Of a stretch of 10,435 nucleotides of DNA, positions 1 through 6,424 are shown one piece after another. Source of the stretch: DASXRA01 sp036558905 (GTDB taxonomy: Bacteria; Actinomycetota; Actinomycetes; Mycobacteriales; Jatrophihabitantaceae). Position numbers and translations under genes: made by a program. The stretch is from positions 1 to 10,435 of the forward strand of contig DATBER010000085.1 in the NCBI GenBank assembly GCA_036558905.1, written 5' to 3'. Below the pieces are notes generated by a model. The model ran no database searches, was not told the origin of the DNA, and was given only the letters and a program-made list of their open reading frames with translations. Position 1 is the first letter of the stretch; each line of letters starts with the position of its first letter.

Positions 1-744
1 TCGTGGCCGACCCCCGGTTCGCCCGGTCAGCAGGTGACCGAGAGCATCGGCAACCTGACCAACGGCAGCAACTACACGGCCCAGGTCCGCGGCTGCAACG
101 AGGCCGATCAGTGCGGCACCTGGTCGCCGTCCTCGAATCAGGTGACCCCGTTCGGCCCGATGAGCGGGCCATCGGCGAGCGGCTCGCACAGCGGATGTGG
201 CACCGCCGGCGACAAGACGGGCACGGTCACCTTCAACTGGTCCGGCGGCAGCGGCAATGGTCGCGAGGCCAAGTACCAGATCAACGTCGACAACGGAGGT
301 TGGCAGACCAAGGGCGTCGTGCCAAACGGCTCCTCTGTCACCAACACCTACAACTGCAATACGACGCACACATTCCAGGTACGCCTCATCCGCACCTTCG
401 ACGGGCAGACAACCAGCGCGGTCTCCGCTCCGTCGCAGAAGCTGCCTCAACCGCCGCCGGCGCAACCACCGAGGCAGGTAACGGTGAGCCACGGCGCCAA
501 TGCCAGCAGCCAGTCGGGCTGCTCGTCGACGTGCTACTTCGTGCACATCACGATGCAGAACTTCAGCGCGAACACGAGCTACAACTGCCACCTCACGACG
601 GGTCACGGCGACGTCCGCGACTACAGCGAGCGCACCAACGGCAGCGGCAGCTTCTCCGGCGACACCGGCTTCTACTACGGCTTCCACGATGCCGTCACCG
701 TTAACTGCGGCGGCACCAGCGGAACGAAGAACCCATTCGTATGA
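1..744 (+). CDS. FN3-repeat surface/secreted protein, C-terminal part (5' end outside window)
   Basis: This is the last 247 codons of a larger gene, open from the first base in frame 1 and ending at TGA 742-744. Residues 1-50 are the end of a fibronectin type III (FN3) module with the typical late-strand pattern LTNGSNYTAQVRGCN (19-33). Residues about 54-146 form a second beta-rich module with YQINV and THTFQVRLI strands. A proline-rich linker (148-159, PQPPPAQPP) leads to a C-terminal domain of about 87 residues with four cysteines (174, 178, 196, 236). In all, eight cysteines suggest disulfides and an extracytoplasmic location. The composition is rich in Ser, Thr, Asn and Gly, and the gene looks less GC-rich than its neighbours. 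Position directly before moxR, DUF58 and transglutaminase-like genes matches the fn3 gene of the actinobacterial PFNA-type cluster. FN3 proteins of this kind are usually large and membrane-anchored at the N-terminus, which cannot be seen here. A role in surface sensing or adhesion is inferred, not shown. Confidence 0.85.
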   Translation, partial: SWPTPGSPGQQVTESIGNLTNGSNYTAQVRGCNEADQCGTWSPSSNQVTPFGPMSGPSASGSHSGCGTAGDKTGTVTFNWSGGSGNGREAKYQINVDNGGWQTKGVVPNGSSVTNTYNCNTTHTFQVRLIRTFDGQTTSAVSAPSQKLPQPPPAQPPRQVTVSHGANASSQSGCSSTCYFVHITMQNFSANTSYNCHLTTGHGDVRDYSERTNGSGSFSGDTGFYYGFHDAVTVNCGGTSGTKNPFV

Positions 745-748
745 GGAG
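743..748 (+). promoter_or_regulatory. Shine-Dalgarno of the MoxR gene
   Basis: GAGGAG overlaps the TGA stop (742-744) of the upstream FN3 gene and lies 9 nt before GTG 758. This supports GTG 758 over the in-frame ATG 767, which would be 18 nt away. The overlap with the stop codon suggests translational coupling of the two genes. Confidence 0.75.
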
Positions 749-757
749 ACATAACTC

Positions 758-1729
758 GTGAACGACATGACGCCGGATCAGGCGGCCTGGTTCGCCGACG
801 TGTTCGGCCGGCTGACCACGAACATCGGCCAGGCCGTGCTGGGCAAGCAGCACGTGGTGCGCCTGGCGCTCACCTGCCTGGTCTCCGAGGGGCACCTGCT
901 GCTGGAGGACTTCCCCGGCACCGGCAAGACGATCCTGGCCCGGTCGCTGGCGAACACCGTGCACGGGTCGAACTCGCGGATCCAGTTCACGCCCGACCTG
1001 CTGCCCTCCGACGTCACGGGCGTGACGATCTACGACCAGAGCAAGGGCACCTTCGACTTCCACCCCGGGCCGATCTTCTCCACGATCGTGCTGGCCGACG
1101 AGATCAACCGGGCCTCGCCCAAGACGCAGTCGGCGCTGCTGGAGGTCATGGAGGAGGGCCGGGTCACGGTTGACGGCGTCTCGCACAACGCCGGCCGGCC
1201 GTTCATGGTGATCGCGACCCAGAACCCGATCGAACAGGCCGGCACCTACCGGCTGCCCGAGGCCCAGCTCGACCGGTTCCTGATGAAGTCCAGCCTCGGC
1301 TATCCCGACCACGAGGCGACGGTCGCGCTGCTGAGCGAGTCCGCCGTACGCGACCGGACGACGGCCGTGCAGGCGGTGGTCACCGCCGAGCAGATCTCCG
1401 AGATGGCCAAGCTGGCCGCGGGCGTGCACGTCGACGCGGCCGTGCTGGCCTACGTCAGCCGGCTGGCCGAGGAGTCGCGCCGGCACCAGCACGTCAAGCT
1501 CGGGCTGTCGGTGCGCGGCTGCCTGGCGATGGTGCGCACCGCCAAGACCTGGGCCGCGTCGCTGGGCCGCAACTTCGTCACGCCCGACGACATCAAGGAG
1601 CTGGCCGTTCCGGTGCTGAGCCACCGGATCCTGCTCGACGCCGAGGCGCAGTTCGCCGGCACCACCGTCTACGAGGTGATCGACGCGATCCTCGGCACGG
1701 TCGTCCCACCGACCGAGAGAGCCGCCTAA
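758..1729 (+). CDS. MoxR-family AAA+ ATPase
   Basis: The 323-residue protein is a full-length MoxR-type AAA+ ATPase, cytoplasmic, using ATP hydrolysis to remodel or activate partner proteins. Visible motifs are Walker A EDFPGTGKT (50-58), Walker B IVLADEINRA (110-119), sensor 1 ATQNP (153-157), the LPEAQLDRF segment typical of MoxR (166-174), and a sensor 2 region LGLSVRG (248-254) followed by the C-terminal helical lid. Length and motif spacing are those of the family, and no key residue is missing. GTG 758 is chosen as start because of the GAGGAG at 743-748. The stop codon directly abuts the next start (GTG 1730), so the gene is co-translated with a DUF58 gene, the usual MoxR partner. In the bifidobacterial PFNA cluster this gene is called aaa-atp. 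Substrate proteins are unknown; the DUF58 protein is the likely partner. Confidence 0.95.
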   Translation: MNDMTPDQAAWFADVFGRLTTNIGQAVLGKQHVVRLALTCLVSEGHLLLEDFPGTGKTILARSLANTVHGSNSRIQFTPDLLPSDVTGVTIYDQSKGTFDFHPGPIFSTIVLADEINRASPKTQSALLEVMEEGRVTVDGVSHNAGRPFMVIATQNPIEQAGTYRLPEAQLDRFLMKSSLGYPDHEATVALLSESAVRDRTTAVQAVVTAEQISEMAKLAAGVHVDAAVLAYVSRLAEESRRHQHVKLGLSVRGCLAMVRTAKTWAASLGRNFVTPDDIKELAVPVLSHRILLDAEAQFAGTTVYEVIDAILGTVVPPTERAA

Positions 1730-2983
1730 GTGCGCCTCCCCGACACGTGGTCGACGCTCGCGTCGACGCTGACCCGCCCGGACGGTCCGGCGGCGGGCGT
1801 CGTCGAGCGCACCTCGGACGCGGCCCGGGTGGTGCGCCGGGTCGTCACGCCGATCGGTTGGGCCGTGCTGGGCACCATGATTACAGCCTGGCTGTTGGGT
1901 TGGCAGCTCGGCTGGCGCGAGGCGATGCTGCTGGCCGCGGCCTGCCTGTTGCTGCTCGTGATGTCGCTGGTGTTCCTGATCGGCCGGGCCACCCTGCACG
2001 TCAACGTCCTGTTGCAGCCGAGGCGGGTGTCGGTCGGGGCGCCGGCCGCCGGACAGGTGAACATCACCAACATCTCTCCCCGGCGCATGTGGCCGATCCG
2101 CCTGGAGTTGCGGGTGGGCGCCGCGGTCGCCCGGTTCAACCTGCCGTCGCTGGCCAGCAACCACGAGCACGACGAGCTGTTCGTCATTCCCACAACGCGG
2201 CGGGCCGTCGTGCCGGTCGGCCCGGCCCTCACGGTGCGCGGCGACCCGCTCGGGCTGATGCGCCGCGAGGTCGCGTGGACCGGCGTCACCGAGCTGTTCG
2301 TGCACCCGCGCATCGTCGGGCTCGACCCGCTCGGGTCCGGATTGCTGCGCGACCTCGAGGGGCAGAGCTCCAACGCCGTCTCGCAGAGCGACCTGGCCTT
2401 CCACGCGCTGCGCGACTACGCCGCGGGCGATGATCGGCGCTACATCCACTGGCGCTCGTCGGCGCGCACCGGGCAGCTCATGGTGCGCCAGTTCGTCGAC
2501 ACCCGGCGCATCCACGCCACGATGGTCGTGGACGGCGACCCCTCCGCGTACGCCAGCGAGGACGAGTTCGAGCTGGCCTTGTCGGCCGCCGGGTCGGTGG
2601 CCGTCCGGGCCATCCAGGACGAGCAGCAGGCCAGCATCATCGCCTCGACGGAGGCGGTGTCCGACGGCAACATCCAGCAGATCCTCGACGGACTGACCCG
2701 GGCCGAGTTCGCCGAGGACGAGGCCGATCTCGCCACGCTCACCGGGCAACTGCTGCGCACCGCGCCGGACACGAGCATCGCGATGCTCATCACCGGATCG
2801 ATCCTTCCGTTCGGCACGGTCCGCCGGGCCGCTGCCTCGCTGCCGCCCGAGATCGACACCGTCGCACTGCGGGTCGACCCCAACGCCGACGCCGGCATGA
2901 CCACCGTCGGCAACATCACCGTGCTGACCTTGCACGCCCTCAACGACCTGCCCGCGCTGATGCGGGTGGTGGCCGAGCGATGA
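1730..2983 (+). CDS. DUF58 domain membrane protein
   Basis: The 417-residue protein has a short N-terminal cytoplasmic stretch and two adjacent hydrophobic segments (about 42-60 and 64-85), so it is probably anchored by a membrane hairpin with the rest in the cytoplasm. A beta-rich region follows (90-200). The DUF58 signature is clear at about 228-255: RDYAAGDDRRYIHWRSSART followed by GQLMVRQF. Beyond it comes a von Willebrand A-like part beginning MVVDGDPS (265-272), where the usual MIDAS pattern DxSxS is altered to DGDPS. DUF58 proteins are typically encoded beside MoxR ATPases and are thought to act with them. GTG 1730 begins immediately after the MoxR stop TAA, with only a weak purine run (GAGAGAG, 1715-1721) as ribosome site, so translational coupling is likely. 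The 3' end overlaps the next gene by ATGA (2980-2983). Confidence 0.92.
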   Translation: MRLPDTWSTLASTLTRPDGPAAGVVERTSDAARVVRRVVTPIGWAVLGTMITAWLLGWQLGWREAMLLAAACLLLLVMSLVFLIGRATLHVNVLLQPRRVSVGAPAAGQVNITNISPRRMWPIRLELRVGAAVARFNLPSLASNHEHDELFVIPTTRRAVVPVGPALTVRGDPLGLMRREVAWTGVTELFVHPRIVGLDPLGSGLLRDLEGQSSNAVSQSDLAFHALRDYAAGDDRRYIHWRSSARTGQLMVRQFVDTRRIHATMVVDGDPSAYASEDEFELALSAAGSVAVRAIQDEQQASIIASTEAVSDGNIQQILDGLTRAEFAEDEADLATLTGQLLRTAPDTSIAMLITGSILPFGTVRRAAASLPPEIDTVALRVDPNADAGMTTVGNITVLTLHALNDLPALMRVVAER

Positions 2984-5271
2984 CCGCCGCCCCCAGTCGC
3001 CACCGCCGGGCGGCCGAGCCCGCGAAGCGCTCGGCCGTCGTTCCCGAGCAGCTCGGCGACCTGGCCTTCCTGGCCGCCCTGTGCGTGCTCGCCCTGCTGG
3101 TGCTGCGTTCGACCTACGGGGGCAGCGGCTACCTGATCGCCGGCGGCATCGGCACAGCCGTCGGGCTGCTCGTCAGTTACGCCGGGGCGCTGCTCGCCGT
3201 GCCGGTACTGCTGGTCGCCCTCGCCACCGTGGCGGCCTATTTCGTCATCGGGCTGATCGCCCCCGGGCCGAAGTCGCTGTCCGGTCTGGTCGACGTTGCC
3301 GGCCACGGCTGGAAGCAGTTGCTCACGACGCTGCCGCCGATCGGCAACAGCGGCCCGTTGCTCGGCATCCCGTTCCTGCTCGGCCTGCTCGCCGCGGCGC
3401 TCGGCGGAACGCTCGCGCTGCGCACCAAACCGTCGTTCGCGCCGCTGCTCGCGCCGGCCGCTCTGCTCGCGGCGACCATCCTGCTCGGCCTGCCTCGGGC
3501 GTCCACCCTGCCGATCGGCGCCGCGTTCGTGGCGATCGCCCTGGCCTGGGCGGCGATCCGCCACCAACGCACCCGCCCGATCGTGCAGCACGGCGCCCGG
3601 CAGACGACCCGGCTCGTGCTCGGCGTGGGCATGCTGGCCCTGGCCGCGCTCGGCGCGTCGGCGATCGGGCCCGGGTTCCCGCTGGCCAAGACCAACAAGC
3701 GGGTCGTGCTGCGCAACTACGTCCACCCCCCGTTCGACCTGCAGCAGTACCCGAGCCCGCTCGCCGGCTTCCGCAAGTACACGAAGAACGGCCCGCTCTA
3801 CGACAAGACGCTGTTCACCGAGTCCGGCCTGCCCGACGCCGCGCCGCTGCGCATCGCCACCATGACGACCTACGACGGCAAGGTGTGGGGGACGGGAAAC
3901 CCCGACGACACGACCGCGTCGACCTCGACGTTCCAGCGGATCGGCACGTCGATCGCGACCACCGGCGACGACCCGAGCGCCGGCGTGAAGGTGCACATCG
4001 ACCCGAACTACAACGACGTGTGGCTGCCCACCGCCGGGCAGCTGTCCACGGTCAGCTTCTCCGGTAAGAACCGCAAGCAGTACGGCGGCGCGTTTCGCTA
4101 CAACCTCGACACCGACACCGGAGTCGTGCCGCCCCGGCTGCAGGGCGGCGACAGCTACACCATGCACGCCCGCGTGCCCCCGGCCGCGCCGGACCTGACG
4201 AGGGTCACCCCGTACGGCACCTCCGAGATCTCCCCCGACGTCACCGCGTTCCTGCAGAGCGCCACGACGGCGTGGACGCACGGCGTCGACGGCACCTGGC
4301 CGCAGGTGCTCGCCGTGGCCAAGCACCTGCACGACGTCGGCCGCTACAGCGACGGCGCCGGCGACGAGGCGCAGTACCTGCCCGGGCACAGCATCGGCCG
4401 GCTCACCTCGTTCCTGTCGGGCACCCAGATCGTGGGCGACGACGAGCAGTACGCGGCCACGTTCGCGCTGATGGTCAACTTCCTGGGCGTGCCGGCCCGG
4501 GTCGTGCTCGGCGCGGTGCCCGAGCCCGGCGGCGTCGTCAAGGGCAAGGACGTGCACGCCTGGGTCGAGGTGCACGCCGCCGACGGCAGCTGGCTGCGCA
4601 TCCCGACCGGCGAGTTCATGCCGGACACGTCGAAGAAGCCGGACAAGATCCCGCCCCAGCAACAGCAGAACTCGTCGGCGGCGGTGGTGCCGCCGCCGAA
4701 CGCGGTGCGCCCACCGAGCTCGCTCGACAGCCCCGACCAGCAGCAGACGCGCGTCGACCGGCGCACCAGCGACAAGGGTTCGCACAGCGGCGGCAGCCAG
4801 TTACTGCACGCCCTGGGGTTGGTCGGCAAGTACGGCGGCCCGCCCATAGCAGTGATCGTGCTGCCCGGCCTGCTGATCGTCGGCCTGAAGGGCTTGCGCC
4901 GGCGGCGGCGCCGCACCCGGGGGCCGACCACCACTCAGGTGGCCGCCGGCTGGCGCGAACTGGTCGACTACGCCCGGGACCTGGGCCGGCCGGTGCCCGG
5001 CGGGCAGACGCGTCGCGAGGACGCCCGCTCGCTCGGACCGCTCGGGCTGGCGCCGCTGGCCGCGTCGGCCGACTCGGTGGTGTTCGGACCGGGTGATCCG
5101 TCGCCGGATGCCGCGAGCTGGTACTGGTCAGAGGTCGAGCGGGCCCGCCGTGACATCAACCGCAACCTCTCGCGCTGGCAGCGGCTGCGCGCGGCGATCA
5201 GCGTTCGCTCGTTCCGCACGCCGCGCCGCGCGGTGCGGGTGACCAACCAGACACGGTCGTCCACCGCCTGA
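2980..5271 (+). CDS. TgpA-like membrane protein with degenerate transglutaminase domain
   Basis: The 763-residue protein has about seven hydrophobic segments in its first 231 residues (roughly 26-44, 50-70, 71-94, 127-147, 152-170, 177-193, 211-231), a long extracytoplasmic region (about 235-615), one more membrane segment (about 618-638), an arginine-rich stop-transfer run, and a cytoplasmic tail of about 120 residues. This is the TgpA/transglutaminase-core layout. The core is recognisable at about 443-545: GDDEQYAATFALMVNFLGVP (486-505) and VHAWVEV (525-531). The catalytic Cys expected in GxCxxYA is Asp488, and the Asp usual in the DPT motif is Ile541 (WLRIPT); only the triad His526 remains, so transamidase or protease activity is unlikely. 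A Lys/Pro/Gln-rich linker (549-600) resembles cell-wall-spanning segments. ATG 2980 overlaps the DUF58 stop (ATGA), with a weak GGTGG site upstream. It corresponds to tgm of the PFNA cluster. Confidence 0.9.
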   Translation: MTAAPSRHRRAAEPAKRSAVVPEQLGDLAFLAALCVLALLVLRSTYGGSGYLIAGGIGTAVGLLVSYAGALLAVPVLLVALATVAAYFVIGLIAPGPKSLSGLVDVAGHGWKQLLTTLPPIGNSGPLLGIPFLLGLLAAALGGTLALRTKPSFAPLLAPAALLAATILLGLPRASTLPIGAAFVAIALAWAAIRHQRTRPIVQHGARQTTRLVLGVGMLALAALGASAIGPGFPLAKTNKRVVLRNYVHPPFDLQQYPSPLAGFRKYTKNGPLYDKTLFTESGLPDAAPLRIATMTTYDGKVWGTGNPDDTTASTSTFQRIGTSIATTGDDPSAGVKVHIDPNYNDVWLPTAGQLSTVSFSGKNRKQYGGAFRYNLDTDTGVVPPRLQGGDSYTMHARVPPAAPDLTRVTPYGTSEISPDVTAFLQSATTAWTHGVDGTWPQVLAVAKHLHDVGRYSDGAGDEAQYLPGHSIGRLTSFLSGTQIVGDDEQYAATFALMVNFLGVPARVVLGAVPEPGGVVKGKDVHAWVEVHAADGSWLRIPTGEFMPDTSKKPDKIPPQQQQNSSAAVVPPPNAVRPPSSLDSPDQQQTRVDRRTSDKGSHSGGSQLLHALGLVGKYGGPPIAVIVLPGLLIVGLKGLRRRRRRTRGPTTTQVAAGWRELVDYARDLGRPVPGGQTRREDARSLGPLGLAPLAASADSVVFGPGDPSPDAASWYWSEVERARRDINRNLSRWQRLRAAISVRSFRTPRRAVRVTNQTRSSTA

Positions 5272-5288
5272 TCGACCAGACTCGGGAC

Positions 5289-6206
5289 ATGGACCGAGTC
5301 CGCGCCGAACGCTTCCTGCTCGACCACGGGGCCGACCGCATCGATCACCCGGGCGGCACGCTCTACGCCCACCTGGGCCGGGTCGCCGACCAGCTGGCTG
5401 CCTGGGGCGCCTCCGACGATGTCGTGCTGGCCGCGCTGTGCCACGCCACCTACGGCACCGACGGGTTCGCCACCGCGCTGCTGCCGGTCGCCGAGCGTCC
5501 CACCCTGGCCGACGTGATCGGTCCGGCCGCCGAGGGCATCGTCTACCTCTATGCCAGCTGCGACCGGGGCAAGACGTATCCGGAGCTGGGCGGCTCGGGT
5601 GCGGTGTCCTTCCACGACCGGTTCACCGGTCAGGCCCGCCCGGTCGGTGCCGACGAGCTGCGCGACTTCATGGCGATCACCGCCGCCAACGAGCTGGACG
5701 TGTTCGCGCACAACGCCGAGCTGGCCGACCGCTACGGCCGCTCGTTCCTCGCCGTGCTCACCCGCGCCCGGGACCGGCTGTCCCGTCCGGCCTGGGCCGC
5801 GGCGCAGTTGGCGCTCAGCCCGGTGGCGATCAGCCATCTCGACCACTTCGTGCTGACCGTCGCCGACATCGACCGCACCCTCGACTTCTACCAGCAGGCA
5901 CTCGGCATGACCCCGGTCGTTTTCGGCGACGGCCGGCACGCGCTGGAGTTCGGCGACAGCAAGATCAACCTGCACCGGGCCGGCAACGAGATCGCGCCGC
6001 ACGCCGACCACCCGAAGCCCGGCAGCGCCGATGTGTGCCTGATCGCCGCGACCCCGATCGAGCAGGTGATCGCTCACCTGCAGGCGAGCGGCGTGCCGAT
6101 CGTCGAGGGGCCGGTCAGCCGCACCGGCGCCCGCGGCGAGCTGATGAGCGTCTACCTGCGCGACCCGGACGGGAACCTGGTCGAGATCAGCAACTACGCC
6201 GACTAA
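5289..6206 (+). CDS. DUF6817-like / VOC domain fusion protein
   Basis: The 305-residue cytoplasmic protein has two parts. Residues 1-165 form a helical domain opening with FLLDHGAD, HPGGTLYAHL and CHATYGTDGF, and later NELDVFAHN; this pattern resembles DUF6817, which has an HD-like arrangement of conserved histidines (here H20, H28, H52, H109-D110, H141). Residues about 181-303 are a VOC (glyoxalase/bleomycin resistance/dioxygenase) domain with LDHFVLTVAD, FYQQALGM, KINLH and YLRDPDGNLVEIS. Likely metal ligands are H186, H229 and E299. Such domains catalyse isomerisation, ring cleavage or epoxide opening, or bind small molecules; the substrate cannot be told. The ATG lies 17 bp after the preceding stop, and the only purine run (GGGA, 5284-5287) is too close to serve well as a ribosome site, so coupling to the upstream operon or an atypical initiation is possible. 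There is no obvious functional link to neighbours. Confidence 0.88.
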   Translation: MDRVRAERFLLDHGADRIDHPGGTLYAHLGRVADQLAAWGASDDVVLAALCHATYGTDGFATALLPVAERPTLADVIGPAAEGIVYLYASCDRGKTYPELGGSGAVSFHDRFTGQARPVGADELRDFMAITAANELDVFAHNAELADRYGRSFLAVLTRARDRLSRPAWAAAQLALSPVAISHLDHFVLTVADIDRTLDFYQQALGMTPVVFGDGRHALEFGDSKINLHRAGNEIAPHADHPKPGSADVCLIAATPIEQVIAHLQASGVPIVEGPVSRTGARGELMSVYLRDPDGNLVEISNYAD

Positions 6207-6211
6207 TCATC

Positions 6212-6227
6212 CGACGTACTTCCGTCG
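6212..6227. other. Weak hairpin after the VOC fusion gene
   Basis: CGACG (6212-6216) and CGTCG (6223-6227) can pair around a 6-nt loop. A second small stem, CTGAT (6233-6237) with ATCAG (6249-6253), follows. Neither is followed by a T run and both stems have only 5 bp, so this is at best a weak candidate for a transcription end. Confidence 0.2.
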
Positions 6228-6255
6228 CTACCCTGATGACTGCCCGGAATCAGCA

Positions 6256-6284
6256 GACACATACGGTCATCGTTCTTGACACAT
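6256..6284 (+). repeat. Direct GACACAT half-site repeat
   Basis: GACACAT occurs at 6256-6262 and again at 6278-6284, exactly 22 bp apart, about two helical turns. The second copy runs into the palindrome at 6281-6291. The spacing fits an accessory binding site for the same regulator, although seven bases is short enough to recur by chance. Confidence 0.35.
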
Positions 6285-6304
6285 CGGATGTCTGGTGCTT
6301 GTGT
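6276..6304 (+). promoter_or_regulatory. Candidate promoter of the secreted glycosidase genes
   Basis: A perfect TTGACA hexamer (6276-6281) stands in the only sizeable intergenic region, about 145 bp before the beta-helix gene. At a 17-bp spacing the -10 position reads TTGTGT (6299-6304), a poor match to TANNNT, so an activator or an alternative start point may be needed. The proposed leader would be roughly 115 nt and contains a short GC-rich stem (CCGGC 6331-6335 with GCCGG 6342-6346). Confidence 0.4.
6281..6291. promoter_or_regulatory. Palindromic operator candidate
   Basis: ACATC-G-GATGT is a perfect inverted repeat around a single central G. It shares its first base with the TTGACA hexamer and lies inside the would-be promoter spacer, the place where a repressor would block RNA polymerase. 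Sugar-responsive GntR- or LacI-type regulators bind sites of this general form; which regulator acts here is unknown. Confidence 0.4.
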
Positions 6305-6411
6305 GGGCGGGCAGCTTGACCGAGGACGCGCCGGCACCGCCGCCGGTCGGTGGCAACGTTCGGGCATCCGATCCGCCGCGTCCTGCCCCACGTGATTCCC
6401 CCCGATCCCGT

Positions 6412-6417
6412 AGGAGG
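6412..6417 (+). promoter_or_regulatory. Shine-Dalgarno of the beta-helix glycosidase gene
   Basis: AGGAGG lies 7 nt before ATG 6425. It fixes the start at 6425 rather than at the in-frame ATG 6350, which has no ribosome site and would place 25 polar, proline-rich residues before the signal peptide. Confidence 0.85.
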
Positions 6418-6424
6418 CGCGTCG

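Noticed and set aside
3..704. An overlapping + strand frame at the window start
   Set aside because: It is Arg/Gln-rich and featureless, while frame 1 gives FN3-like modules and ends next to the MoxR ribosome site.
701..2935. A 744-codon open frame on the - strand across the MoxR and DUF58 genes
   Set aside because: It is antisense to two genes with clear family motifs, and its product is a low-complexity Arg/Gly/Asp/Val-rich sequence typical of GC-rich shadow frames.
2440..4785. A 781-codon open frame on the - strand across DUF58 and the transglutaminase-like gene
   Set aside because: Same shadow composition, no recognisable domain, fully antisense to supported genes.
6212..6253. Two small stem-loops as a terminator for the upstream operon
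   Set aside because: Stems are only 5 bp and no T tract follows, so they are recorded only as a weak hairpin.
6350..6424. An upstream in-frame ATG extending the beta-helix protein by 25 residues
   Set aside because: No ribosome site precedes it, and it would bury the signal peptide; AGGAGG at 6412-6417 supports ATG 6425.
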